Origin: JBBSBL01 sp963735885
GTDB taxonomy: Bacteria > Actinomycetota > Thermoleophilia > Solirubrobacterales > Solirubrobacteraceae
NCBI GenBank assembly: GCA_963735885.1
Contig: CAVTMP010000008.1
Coordinates: forward strand, 310,001-374,000
Length of the DNA: 64,000 nt
Reading direction: 5' to 3'
The notes beneath the pieces are model-generated. The model saw only the letters and a list, made by a program, of their open reading frames with translations. It had not been told where the DNA came from and searched no databases. A program made the position numbers and the translations under genes. Numbering within the stretch: the stretch's first letter is position 1; every line of letters starts with the position of its first letter. Positions 54,582 through 63,579 of the stretch are shown here, piece by piece.

Positions 54582-56154
54582 GTGAGCGCCACGGCCACCC
54601 GCACCGTCGCGTCGCTCGTCGCCGGGCGGGCCGTCGACGAGCGCCCCCGGCGGCGTGGTCCCCTCGACGAATCCGGCCCGCCTCGACGACGTCGTCTGCG
54701 AGGCCCGGATGGGCGACGCCGGCACGTTCGTCGCCGCCTGCCGCGCCGCGCGCGGCGCGCAGCCCGGCTGGGCGGCGACGCCGGCCCCGGTGCGCGGGCG
54801 GGCGATCGGGGAGATCGGCCGGCTCGTCGAGGCCAACCGCGAGGCGCTCGCGGCGCTCGTCACCCGGGAGATCGGCAAGCCGCGCGCCGAGGCGCTCGGC
54901 GAGGTGCAGGAGATCGTCGACACCTGCGACTTCTTCCTCTCCGAGGGGCGGCGGCTCTACGGGCAGACGGTGCCGAGCGAGATGCCCGACAAGCAGCTCT
55001 TCACCTTCCGCGCCCCGGTCGGCGTGGCGGCGATCGTCACCGCGGGCAACTTCCCCGTCGCCGTGCCGAGCTGGTACCTGGTGCCGGCGCTCGTCGCCGG
55101 GAACGCCGTGGTCTGGAAGCCGGCGGAGTACGCGCCGGCGCTCGGCGACGCGCTGGGCCGGCTGTTCCTCGCGGGCGGCCTGCCGGCCGGAGTGCTGAAC
55201 GTCGTCCACGCCGACGGCGGGCAGACCGGCGCGGGCCTCGAGGCGGCGCTCGACGCGGGCCTCGTCGACAAGGTCGGCTTCACCGGATCGACCGCGGTCG
55301 GCCGGCGGATCGGCGCGCTCTGCGGCCGCCACCTCCAGTCGCCGTGCCTCGAGCTCGGCGGGAAGAACCCGCTCGTCGTGATGCCGGACGCGGACCTCGA
55401 CCTCGCGGTGGAGGGCGCGCTGTTCAGCGGCTTCGGCACCGCGGGCCAGCGCTGCACGTCGCTCGGGACCGCCATCGTCCACGCCGAGCTCCACGACGCG
55501 TTCCTCGAGCGCTTCGCGGCGGCGACCGAGGGCGCCGCGATCGGCGACCCGCGCGAGGACGTGCTCTACGGGCCGATGATCGGAGAGCGCTTCGCCGAGC
55601 GCTTCGCGGGTTGGCTCGACCTCGTCCGCCCCCATCACACGGTCCACGGGTCGAGCGGCACCGGGCGCATCACCGCGGCAAACCCGCGCGCGGGCTTCGT
55701 CGGCGGCGATCCGCAGGCGGGGCTCTACGTGCATCCGACGATCGTCGCCGGGGTCCGCGTCGACGACGAGCTCGCGAACACCGAGACGTTCGGGCCCTTG
55801 GTCGGCGTGGCCCGGTTCGAGGACTTCGACGAGGCGATCGAGCTCGCGAACGCCCACGGATACGGCCTCTCGGCGGCGATCTACACGTCCGAGCCGCGCG
55901 CCGCGTTCGAGTTCCGCCGCCGCGTCGGCGCGGGGATGGTGAGCGTCAACAACTCGACCTCCGGCGCCGAGGCCCACCTCCCGTTCGGCGGCAACGGGCG
56001 CTCGGGGAACGGCAGCCGCCAGTCGGGCATCTGGGTGCTCGACCAGTTCACCCGCTGGCAGGCGATGAACTGGGACTACGCGGGCCGGCTCCAGAAGGCC
56101 CAGATGGACACCGCGGCGCTCGAGCCCGAGCGGGGGTTCCGGCTGGACGGGTAG
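54582..56154 (+). CDS. Aldehyde dehydrogenase family protein, possible one-base insertion near the start
   Basis: About 523 residues if the frame is joined, or 499 from GTG 54655. Motifs are AIVTAGNFPVAVPSWYLVPA, FTGSTAVGRRIGALCG, LELGGKNPLVVMPDADLDLA (Glu base) and GFGTAGQRCTSLGTAIV (catalytic Cys). It resembles alpha-aminoadipic/piperideine-6-carboxylate or succinylglutamate semialdehyde dehydrogenases. GTG 54582 follows a TACGGT box by 6 nt and opens MSATATRTVASLVAGRAV, a normal ALDH start, but an extra C in the C-run near 54647-54651 breaks it. It is downstream of galK on the same strand. Confidence 0.82.
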
Positions 56155-56198
56155 GGGCCTCCCCGGCGGACCGTGCGACCGCCGAGACCCCGCCGCCC

Positions 56199-57911
56199 CT
56201 ACCCCCGCCCCAGCCGGTACCACCGCGGCGAGGTCGTCGGCGGCGGGGTGAGCGCGGCGCGGGCGACGAGCACCGTCGGCTCGGGGTCGGCGACCTGGCC
56301 GGCGAGCGCCGCGGCGAACGCCCCGCCCAGCCCGTCGACCGTCTCGGCCCGCACGCCGAAGCTCCCGGCGAGCGCTTCGAAGTCCGGCGCCACGAGATCC
56401 ATCCCCGCCGGGTCCGCGCCCCGGCGGGCCTGGTCGTAGCGCAGCATCCCGTACCCGCCGTCGTCCACGACGACCGCGGTCAGCGGCAGGCGCTCCTGCG
56501 CGGCGGTCGCCAGCTCCCCGCAGGCGAAGAGGAACCCGCCGTCGCCCGAGACGGAGACCACCGGCCCGGAACCGCTCCCGGCCGCGGCCGCGCACGCCGC
56601 CCCGAGCGCCGCGGGGAAGGCGAACCCGAGGGTGCCCCAGCCCATCGGGTAGAGCATCCGCCGCGGCGCGGCCGGCCGGCGGAAGCCGGCGAGCCAGTAG
56701 CCCGGGATGCACATGTCGGCGAGCACCACGGCGTCGTCGGGAACCGCGGCGGCGAACGCGTCGAGGAACGCCACCTCGGCCGACTGCTCGCCGGCCAGGC
56801 GCGCGCGCGCCGCGACGCGCGCGCCCGCGAGGCGGGCGCCCACCCGGGCGACCCGCTCCGCGTGGGCCTCCGCATCCGCCGGCGGCCCGAGGCGGGCGAC
56901 GAGATCGGCGCAGCCGACCCGCGCGTCGGCCCGCAGCACGACGTCGGGGGGCCAGGCCTTCGCCGCGTCCTCGGCGTCGACGTTCACCGCGACGAGGCGC
57001 TCCGGGCGCGGCATGGCCCAGTTCTGGGTGCTCGTGCCGTCGAGGTCGGAGCCGACGGCGAGCACGAGATCCGCCTCGTCCCACAGCGCGCCGCACTCCG
57101 GCACGTGCGGCGGGAGCCCGGCGTCGAGCGGGTGTCCGGGCGCCAGCAGCCCGCGGCCGAGGAACGTGGTCACGACCGGGGCCGCGAGCCGCTCGGCGAG
57201 CGCGGCGAGCGCCGCTCCCGCATCCGCGGCCACCGCGCCGCCGCCGGCCCAGACGAGCGGGCGGCGGGCCGCCGCGAGCAACTCGCCCGCCAGGCCGGCC
57301 GCGACCTCGTCTCCCACCGCCCCCGGCGCCGGCCGGGCGGGCCCGCCCGCGGGCGGGCCCGCCCGGGGCCCGCCCGCGGGCGGCGAGTCGCCGTCCAGGA
57401 GGTCGGTCGGCACCTGGAGGTAGACCGGGCGCCGAGGCGCCGAGAGCGCCAGCGCGGCCGCCCGAGCCGCGGCGGGGCCGACGTCGCCCGCCCGCCCCGC
57501 GGCCAGCGCCGCCTTCACCACCGGGCCGAACATCCCGGGCTGGTCGACGCACTCGTGCAGCACCCCGCGATGCACGCCGGGCCGACGCAGCGCGGCCGGG
57601 ATGTCGGTGGCGATCACGAGGACCGGCGAGCCTGCGGCCCAGGCCTCACCGGTCGCGCCGAGCGTGTTCGCCGCTCCGGGCCCGGTGGTGACGAGCGCGA
57701 CGCCGAGCCGGCCGGTCGCGCGCGCGTACCCGTCGGCGGCGTAGACCGCGGCCTGCTCGTGGCGCACGCCGACGAGCCGGATCGGCGAGGAGACCAGGGC
57801 GTTCCAGGCCGCGAGGTTGTGGACGCCCGGCAGGCCGAACACGACCTCGACGCCCGCGGCGGCGAGCGCTTCGACGAGCCGCTCCGCGCCCGTCGCGGCG
57901 CGGTCGCTCAC
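56199..57911 (-). CDS. ThDP-dependent enzyme, acetolactate synthase/benzoylformate decarboxylase superfamily
   Basis: 570 residues with three ThDP-family domains. The PYR domain has FGLPGVHNLAAWNAL and VGVRHEQAAVYAADGYARAT (catalytic Glu). The central domain has PLVWAGGGAVAADAGAALAA. The PP domain has YPMGWGTLGFAFPAALGAAC and SVSGDGGFLFACGELATAAQ, but the usual Asn-Asn of the ThDP motif reads Asp-Asp (VVVDDGGYGML). A Gly/Pro/Ala repeat (about residues 180-200) is inserted. The substrate is unknown. GTG 57911 overlaps the stop of the upstream J-domain gene (GTGA). Confidence 0.82.
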   Translation of the reverse strand: MSDRAATGAERLVEALAAAGVEVVFGLPGVHNLAAWNALVSSPIRLVGVRHEQAAVYAADGYARATGRLGVALVTTGPGAANTLGATGEAWAAGSPVLVIATDIPAALRRPGVHRGVLHECVDQPGMFGPVVKAALAAGRAGDVGPAAARAAALALSAPRRPVYLQVPTDLLDGDSPPAGGPRAGPPAGGPARPAPGAVGDEVAAGLAGELLAAARRPLVWAGGGAVAADAGAALAALAERLAAPVVTTFLGRGLLAPGHPLDAGLPPHVPECGALWDEADLVLAVGSDLDGTSTQNWAMPRPERLVAVNVDAEDAAKAWPPDVVLRADARVGCADLVARLGPPADAEAHAERVARVGARLAGARVAARARLAGEQSAEVAFLDAFAAAVPDDAVVLADMCIPGYWLAGFRRPAAPRRMLYPMGWGTLGFAFPAALGAACAAAAGSGSGPVVSVSGDGGFLFACGELATAAQERLPLTAVVVDDGGYGMLRYDQARRGADPAGMDLVAPDFEALAGSFGVRAETVDGLGGAFAAALAGQVADPEPTVLVARAALTPPPTTSPRWYRLGRG

Positions 57912-59167
57912 GCCGCGTGCTCGGCCGGCAGCTCGCGCGGCCGCCGCGCCATCACGGCCGTGCGCAGGTCGCGCACCTCCCGGTCCTCCCCGAGCGCGAG
58001 GGCGCGCTCGCACGCCGCCAGGCAGTCCGCCGTGCGGTCGGTCCGGGCCAGCGCGTGGGCGTAGCGGCTCCAGGCCGCCGGCGCCTCGGGCGCGAGGCGT
58101 GTCGCCGCCTCGCACGCCGACACCTCGGCGCCGAGATCCCCCGCGAGCTGATGGGCCAGCGCGAGGTCGAGCAGCCCCTCGAGGCTCGGGCCGACGAGGC
58201 GGGCGCGCTCCAGGGCGGCGAGCGCGCCGGTCCGGTCGCCCACGCGCAGGCGCAGGCGGCCCAGCCGCTCCCACGCCGCGGCGTCGGCGGGGGCCCGCTC
58301 CGCCACCCGCGCGGCGGAGTCGATCGCCTGGCTGAAGGCGCCCATGTCCTCGTAGATCCGCGACGCGTAGCGGTGCGGCGCCGGCCGGCCGCCCTCCACG
58401 CGCGCCCAGTCCCGGGCCGCCCGCGCCGCCGCCGGCAGGTTGCGCGACTGCCAGAAGGCGACGGTCAGCAGGCGCAGGACCACCGGGTTCCGGGGGTCGG
58501 CGTCGCGCGCGTAGACCAGCCGCTGCGCGGCCAGCGCCGCGTCGCCCTCCGCGAGCGCGTGCTGGGCCGCCGTCATGAAGCGCTCGACCCGCTCGGCCGC
58601 GGGGTCCGGGGTGGAGAAGTCGACGAACTGCAGCGAGCCGGCCGGCACGGTGCGGATGCCGACTCCGAAGACGATCCGCGCCCACTGCTGCACGTCCTCC
58701 CCGTCGCCGGAGAAGTAGATCCCGGCGACGCTGCCCACGCCCCACTCCGGGTAGCTGCGACAGCGGGCGTAGCGGTGCACGACGGAGTGGTCGGGCACGC
58801 GGGCGCCGAACGGATCGTGGCGCCGGCGGTCCTGGGCGGCGGCCGCCGCGCGCTGCTCGGCCTCGTAGGCCCGTCGACCCGCCTCCGCGCGGGCCTCGCG
58901 CGCCGCCGCGGCCGACACCTTGACCGCGTTGCGGCTGACCCGCCCGCCCCGCGACTGCTCGGCCAGCCGCTCGAGCTGGTCCGCCGCGCGGTTGATCGCC
59001 TGGAGATGGCGCTCGTGCTCGGCCTGCTTCCCCGGCGGCGCGATGTCGGGATGCCAGCGCTTCGCCATGCGGCGTCGCGCGAGCTGGACCCCCCGCTTGT
59101 CGAACGGCGCCTCGAGCTCGAGGAGGAGCAGGGCCTGCTCGAGATCGAGGATCGTGGTCGCGGACAT
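57908..59167 (-). CDS. J-domain protein with TPR repeats
   Basis: 419 residues. The N-terminal J-domain (about 5-72) has LARRRMAKRWHPDIAPPGKQ with the HPD tripeptide needed to stimulate DnaK. A charged Ala-rich helix (90-125) follows, then an unassigned domain (about 125-190: RCRSYPEWGVGSVAGIYFSG, WARIVFGVGIRTVPAG) and at least five TPR-like helix pairs to the end. It looks like a DnaK co-chaperone that recruits clients through TPRs. It is translationally coupled to the ThDP enzyme. TACCGT at 59177-59182 is 9 nt before ATG 59167. Confidence 0.8.
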   Translation of the reverse strand: MSATTILDLEQALLLLELEAPFDKRGVQLARRRMAKRWHPDIAPPGKQAEHERHLQAINRAADQLERLAEQSRGGRVSRNAVKVSAAAAREARAEAGRRAYEAEQRAAAAAQDRRRHDPFGARVPDHSVVHRYARCRSYPEWGVGSVAGIYFSGDGEDVQQWARIVFGVGIRTVPAGSLQFVDFSTPDPAAERVERFMTAAQHALAEGDAALAAQRLVYARDADPRNPVVLRLLTVAFWQSRNLPAAARAARDWARVEGGRPAPHRYASRIYEDMGAFSQAIDSAARVAERAPADAAAWERLGRLRLRVGDRTGALAALERARLVGPSLEGLLDLALAHQLAGDLGAEVSACEAATRLAPEAPAAWSRYAHALARTDRTADCLAACERALALGEDREVRDLRTAVMARRPRELPAEHAA

Positions 59168-59246
59168 GAACCCGCAACGGTAGCGAGGCGAGGGAGCCGC
59201 GGCGAGGGCCGCGGACGCACCGTCGCGCTCTATCCTCAGCCGCGCG

Positions 59247-60902
59247 ATGAGCGCCGCCTACATCTACACGATGCACCACCTCACGAAGGTCTACCCGCCG
59301 GATCGCGAGGTGCTCAAGGACGTCACGCTCGCCTTCCTGCCGGGGGCGAAGATCGGGGTGCTCGGCTACAACGGCGCGGGCAAGTCGACGGTGCTGCGGA
59401 TCATGGCGGGGGTCGAGACCGATTTCCGGGGCGACGCGCGGCTGGCCGAGGGCGCGACGGTCGGGCTGCTCGAGCAGGAGCCCGTCCTCGACCCCGCCAG
59501 GGACGTCCGCGGCAACGTCGAGGCGGGCGTGGCCGAGGTGCGCGCGCTGCTCGACCGCTTCAACGCGCTCGCCGCCGACTACTCCGAGGAGAGCGCCGAC
59601 GAGTTCGCGCGCCTGCAGGAGCGCATCGACGCGGCCGACGCGTGGAACCTCGAGACCACGCTCGACATCGCCATGGACGCGCTGCGCCTGCCGCCCGGCG
59701 ACGCCGACGTCACGACGCTCTCGGGCGGGGAGCGCCGCCGGGTGGCGCTCTGCCGCCTGCTCCTGGGCCAGCCCGACCTGCTGCTGCTCGACGAGCCGAC
59801 GAACCACCTCGACGCCGAGTCCGTCGCCTGGCTCGAGCGCCACCTCGCGGAGTACCCGGGGACCGTCGTCGCGGTGACGCACGACCGCTACTTCCTCGAC
59901 AACGTCGCCGGCTGGATCCTCGAGCTCGACCGCGGCCGCGGCATCCCCTACGAGGGCAACTACTCCGGCTGGCTCGAGCAGAAGCAGCGGCGCCTCGAGC
60001 AGGAGGAGCGCCAGGAGTCGGCGCGCCGGCGCACGATCGCCCAGGAGCTCGAGTGGGTCCGCATGAACGCGAGCGCCCGACGGGCCAAGCCGAAGGCCCG
60101 CCTGAACCGCTACGAGGCGCTGCTCGCCGAGGACCGCAACGTCGACCTCGGCTCCGTCCAGATCCACGTCCCGGCCGGGCCGCGGCTCGGCGACGTCGTC
60201 GTGGAGGCCGAGCACGTGCGCAAGGGCTTCGGCGAGCGCCTGCTGATCGAGGACCTCTCCTTCTCGCTCCCGCGCGGCGGCATCGTCGGGGTCATCGGCC
60301 CCAACGGCGCCGGCAAGACGACGCTCTTCCGGATGATCACCGGCGAGGAGCAGCCGGACGAGGGCGCGCTGCGCCTCGGCGACACCGTCGAGCTCGCCTA
60401 CGTGGACCAGAACCGCGACGCCCTGGACCCCGAGAAGACCGTCTGGGAGGAGATCTCCGGGGGCGAGGACCAGATCCTCGTCGGCGACCGCAAGGTCGCC
60501 TCGCGGGCCTACGTCGGCGGCTTCAACTTCAAGGGATCCGATCAGCAGGCGAAGGTCGGGAACCTCTCGGGCGGCGAGCGCAACCGCGTGCACCTGGCCA
60601 AGCTGCTGCGCCGCGGCGGCAACCTGCTCCTGCTCGACGAGCCGACGAACGACCTCGACGTCGACACGCTGCGCGCGCTCGAGGAGGCGCTGCTCGCCTT
60701 CGCCGGGTGCGCGGTGGTGATCTCCCACGACCGCTGGTTCCTCGACCGGATCGCGACCCACGTGCTGGCCTTCGAGGGCGACTCGCAGGTGACGTGGTTC
60801 GAGGGGAACTTCGAGGCCTACGAGGCCTGGCGACACGAGCGGCTCGGCGAGGAGGCCGACCGCCCCCACCGCATCACGTACAAGCGGCTCGTTCGGGGCT
60901 GA
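59247..60902 (+). CDS. ettA: ABC-F translation factor EttA
   Basis: 551 residues, full EttA length. The two ATPase domains have Walker A GYNGAGKST and GPNGAGKTT, signatures LSGGERRRVALCRLLL and LSGGERNRVHLAKLLR, and Walker B LLLLDEPTNHLDAESV and LLLLDEPTNDLDVDTL. The inter-domain linker carries the arm region (LEQEERQESARRRTIAQELE). EttA binds the ribosomal E site and senses ATP/ADP during early elongation. TATCCT at 59231-59236 lies 10 nt before ATG 59247. Confidence 0.95.
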   Translation: MSAAYIYTMHHLTKVYPPDREVLKDVTLAFLPGAKIGVLGYNGAGKSTVLRIMAGVETDFRGDARLAEGATVGLLEQEPVLDPARDVRGNVEAGVAEVRALLDRFNALAADYSEESADEFARLQERIDAADAWNLETTLDIAMDALRLPPGDADVTTLSGGERRRVALCRLLLGQPDLLLLDEPTNHLDAESVAWLERHLAEYPGTVVAVTHDRYFLDNVAGWILELDRGRGIPYEGNYSGWLEQKQRRLEQEERQESARRRTIAQELEWVRMNASARRAKPKARLNRYEALLAEDRNVDLGSVQIHVPAGPRLGDVVVEAEHVRKGFGERLLIEDLSFSLPRGGIVGVIGPNGAGKTTLFRMITGEEQPDEGALRLGDTVELAYVDQNRDALDPEKTVWEEISGGEDQILVGDRKVASRAYVGGFNFKGSDQQAKVGNLSGGERNRVHLAKLLRRGGNLLLLDEPTNDLDVDTLRALEEALLAFAGCAVVISHDRWFLDRIATHVLAFEGDSQVTWFEGNFEAYEAWRHERLGEEADRPHRITYKRLVRG

Positions 60903-60919
60903 GCGGCCTCACGACCCGG

Positions 60920-60935
60920 TTCCCGGCGCCGGGGA
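60920..60935. terminator. Hairpin between ettA and the HAD gene
   Basis: TTCCCGGC/GCCGGGGA forms an 8-bp stem including one G-T pair, followed by AAGGGG. It lies 18 bp after the ettA stop and before the convergent HAD stop at 60954. Confidence 0.45.
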
Positions 60936-60953
60936 AGGGGTGGCGCACACCGC

Positions 60954-61661
60954 TCACGCCCGTGCGGCGATGAGCGGCGCGAGCCCGCCCGCGCCGGCGG
61001 CGACCCCGTCGGCGCCGCCCAGGTCCTCCGTCGCGTAGGGACCCGTGGCGACGGCGAGCACGCCGACCCCGTCGGCACGGGCGCACGCGATGTCGCGCGG
61101 CGTGTCCCCGACGATCAGCGTGCGCTCGCGGGGCCACGGGGCCGCGGCCCCGCCCGCGCGGGCCCGCGCGAGGGCCGGGAGCTCCGAGCGGTCCTCGGCG
61201 TCCGAGCCGAACCCGCCGACGCCGGGCGCGAAGAAGCCGCCGATCCCCGCCCGCTCGAGCTTGATGCGGGCGATCGGCTCGAAGTTGCCGGTGACGAGGC
61301 CGAGGCGCACGTCCTCGCGACGGCGCAGGTCGGCGAGCAGCTCGAAGACGTCGGGCAGCACCGCCGCCGAGAGGTCGTCCTCCACGATCCGCGCGTAGGT
61401 CGCGCAGGCGATCTCCCGCACGTCGTCCATCCGCTCGTCGATCCGCTCGGCGGCGACCCCGTGGGCCAGCGCGAGGCGGCGCACGATCTCGAGGTCCGTG
61501 CGCCCGGCGGGCTCGGCGCGGCCCACGTCGGCGCCGCGCACCCCGTGGACCTCGCCCAGCGCCCCCTCGATGGCCCGCCGGTGGGCCGCCCCCGCCCGGC
61601 GCAGCAGCGTGCCGTCGATGTCGAAGAGCAGGAGCAGCGGCGGCCGGGGGCCGGCGCTCAC
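60954..61661 (-). CDS. HAD-IA hydrolase, phosphoglycolate phosphatase-like
   Basis: 235 residues. Motif I is LLLFDIDGTLLRRAGAAHRR (DxDGT intact), a helical cap spans about 20-95, motif II is LGLVTGNFEPIARIKLERAG, and motif IV is TLIVGDTPRDIACARADGVG. The cap type suggests phosphoglycolate or a similar small phosphate ester. GTG 61661 overlaps the stop of the M42 peptidase gene (GTGA), so it is second in that operon. Confidence 0.82.
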   Translation of the reverse strand: MSAGPRPPLLLLFDIDGTLLRRAGAAHRRAIEGALGEVHGVRGADVGRAEPAGRTDLEIVRRLALAHGVAAERIDERMDDVREIACATYARIVEDDLSAAVLPDVFELLADLRRREDVRLGLVTGNFEPIARIKLERAGIGGFFAPGVGGFGSDAEDRSELPALARARAGGAAAPWPRERTLIVGDTPRDIACARADGVGVLAVATGPYATEDLGGADGVAAGAGGLAPLIAARA

Positions 61662-62713
61662 CGCTCGAAGGAGACGCCGGGCTCGAGCCGCCGGGCGTAG
61701 GCGGCGATGAGCCTGGCGCACGCCTCGACGTCGGCGAGGTCGACGAGCTCCACCGGCGAGTGCATGTAGCGCAGCGGGATCGAGACGAGCCCGGTCGGGA
61801 CCCCGGCGCGGCTGAGGTGGATCGCGTCCGCGTCGGTGCCGGTGCTTCGCGCCGAGGACTCGATGACGTACGGGATGTCCTCCGCCTCCGCCGCCGCGAT
61901 CAGCCCCTCGGTCACGCCCGGATGGAGCGTGGACCCGCGGGTGATGACCGCGCCCGAGCCGAGGCCGTGCCTGGTCAGCTCGCCGAGCTCGATGCCGGGC
62001 TGGTCGGTGGCGAAGGTCACGTCGACGGCGATCGCCACGTCGGGACGCAGCGAGAAGGCCGTCGTCCGCGACCCGCCGAAGGTGATCTCCTCCTGCACCG
62101 CGGCGACGGCCGCGACCTCGCCCGGGGCGCCGCCGGACTCGGCGACGAGCCGGGCCGCCTCGTAGGCCACGTAGCAGCCGAGGCGGTTGTCCATCGAGCG
62201 GGAGGCCAGGCGCCCGCCGCGCAGCTCGACCGGGTCGCCGGCGATCACCGCCACGTCGCCGATCCGGACCAGCCCGCGCGCCTCCTCGCCGTCCTTCGCC
62301 CCGACGTCGATGTGGAGGTCCTTGACCTTCGGGACCTGCTTGCGGTCCTCGTCCTTCATCAGGTGGATCGGCTTCTTGCCGATCACCCCGGGCAGCGGGC
62401 CGTCCTGCGTCGCGATGACGACGCGCTGGCCGACGAGCACGATCGGGTCCCAGCCGCCGACGCCGGCGAAGCGGAGGAAGCCCTCGTCGTCGACGTGGGA
62501 GACGATCAGGCCGATCTCGTCGATGTGCCCGACGATCGCGAGCAGCGGCCCGCCGGCGGTGCCGGGTACGCGCGCGACGGAGGAGCCCATGACGTCGCCG
62601 GCGACCTCGGCGAACTCGCCCGCCGCCGCGCGGAACACGCTGCTGGCGCGCCCCTCGTAGCCGGAGGGGCCGGGAGCGGTGATGAGGGCGCGCAGGACGT
62701 CGGGGGCGGACAC
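61658..62713 (-). CDS. M42-family aminopeptidase/deblocking peptidase
   Basis: 351 residues of the FrvX/glutamyl-aminopeptidase-like family. Metal and catalytic motifs are AIVGHIDEIGLIVSHVDDEG (His-x-Asp), RSMDNRLGCYVAYEAARL (bridging Asp), AAVQEEITFGGSRT (catalytic Glu pair), AIAVDVTFATD and LRYMHSPVELVDLADVEA. The PDZ-like insertion is at about 70-160. M42 enzymes form large tetrahedral complexes that degrade peptides; some copies were annotated as endoglucanases by mistake. GTG 62713 lies 9 nt from TAGTCT (62723-62728). Confidence 0.88.
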   Translation of the reverse strand: MSAPDVLRALITAPGPSGYEGRASSVFRAAAGEFAEVAGDVMGSSVARVPGTAGGPLLAIVGHIDEIGLIVSHVDDEGFLRFAGVGGWDPIVLVGQRVVIATQDGPLPGVIGKKPIHLMKDEDRKQVPKVKDLHIDVGAKDGEEARGLVRIGDVAVIAGDPVELRGGRLASRSMDNRLGCYVAYEAARLVAESGGAPGEVAAVAAVQEEITFGGSRTTAFSLRPDVAIAVDVTFATDQPGIELGELTRHGLGSGAVITRGSTLHPGVTEGLIAAAEAEDIPYVIESSARSTGTDADAIHLSRAGVPTGLVSIPLRYMHSPVELVDLADVEACARLIAAYARRLEPGVSFER

Positions 62714-62722
62714 GGCCGCGGA

Positions 62723-62732
62723 AGACTATCGT
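62723..62732. promoter_or_regulatory. Back-to-back divergent -10 boxes sharing one TA
   Basis: AGACTATCGT reads TATCGT on the plus strand (62727-62732, 7 nt before ATG 62740) and TAGTCT on the minus strand (62728-62723, 9 nt before GTG 62713). The only DNA between the two genes is this 26-bp stretch. Confidence 0.6.
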
Positions 62733-62739
62733 CGGCCGG

Positions 62740-63567
62740 ATGGCGCCCGCCTTCGCCGACCTCGCGCCCGTCGCGGCGCTCGCCGGGCGCCAGGGCGGCC
62801 TGCTCGAGGGGCCGCGGCCGCTCGCCGACGGCTCGCTGCTCTTCTCCGACGTGACCAACGGGGGCGTCCACCGCGTCACCGCGGACGGGACGCTGGAGAC
62901 GCTGCTCGAGCGCCGCCGCGGGATCGGCGGCCTCGTCCCGCACGCCGACGGCGGGGTCGTCGTCACCGGCCGCGACGTCCGCCACATCCGTCCGGGCCAC
63001 GAGGACCGCGTGCTGCTCGGGGAGGTCGACGGGGTCGGCGGCTTCAACGACCTCGCGACGCTGCCCGACGGTCGCGTGCTCGTCGGCGCGCTGCGCTTCC
63101 GCCCGATGGCCGGGGAGGACCCGGTGCCGGGCGAGGTCGGCCACCTCGACGCCGCGGGCGAGGCCGGGATCCTGTGCGGCGGGATCCTCTGGCCCAACGG
63201 CATCGGCCACAGCCCCGACGGCGCGACGGTCTACGTCAACGACTTCGCGACCGGCGTCGTCCACGCCGTCCCGGCCGCCGGCGGGGAGCCGGCCGCGTTC
63301 GCCCGCGCCCCGCGCGGCTCGGCCGACGGCCTGGCGGTGGACGTCGAGGGCGGGGTGTGGATCGCCCTCGGCACGGGCGCCGGCGTCGCGCGCTTCACGC
63401 CCGGAGGGGCGCTCGACGGGATCGTCGAGGTGCCGGCCGGCTTCGTCAGCAGCCTGGCCTTCGGCGGTCCGGACGGCCACGAGGTGGCGATCACCACCGG
63501 CGAGGGCGTGCTCTTCCGCGGCCGCTCGGAGCTCGCCGGGCTGCCGGTCGCGCCGGCGAGCATCTGA
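62740..63567 (+). CDS. SMP-30/gluconolactonase-like beta-propeller hydrolase
   Basis: 275 residues. Six-bladed propeller metal ligands are the Glu in GGLLEGPRPLADGSLLFSDV, the Asn in GFNDLATLPDGRVLVGAL, the Asn in WPNGIGHSPDGATVYVNDFA and the Asp in GSADGLAVDVEGGVWIALG, the expected E-N-N-D set. It hydrolyses sugar lactones or related esters. It shares its promoter region with the M42 gene. Confidence 0.85.
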   Translation: MAPAFADLAPVAALAGRQGGLLEGPRPLADGSLLFSDVTNGGVHRVTADGTLETLLERRRGIGGLVPHADGGVVVTGRDVRHIRPGHEDRVLLGEVDGVGGFNDLATLPDGRVLVGALRFRPMAGEDPVPGEVGHLDAAGEAGILCGGILWPNGIGHSPDGATVYVNDFATGVVHAVPAAGGEPAAFARAPRGSADGLAVDVEGGVWIALGTGAGVARFTPGGALDGIVEVPAGFVSSLAFGGPDGHEVAITTGEGVLFRGRSELAGLPVAPASI

Positions 63568-63579
63568 CGCTCGACGCGA

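Noticed and set aside
52152..58064. A 1970-codon open frame on the plus strand across MMPL, galK, ALDH and the ThDP gene
   Set aside because: It is an Arg/Pro-rich shadow of four recognisable genes in other frames.
61658..62713. Endoglucanase annotation for the M42 gene
   Set aside because: The conserved His-x-Asp, bridging Asp and Glu-Glu metal-peptidase residues are present. The cellulase label in this family is historical.
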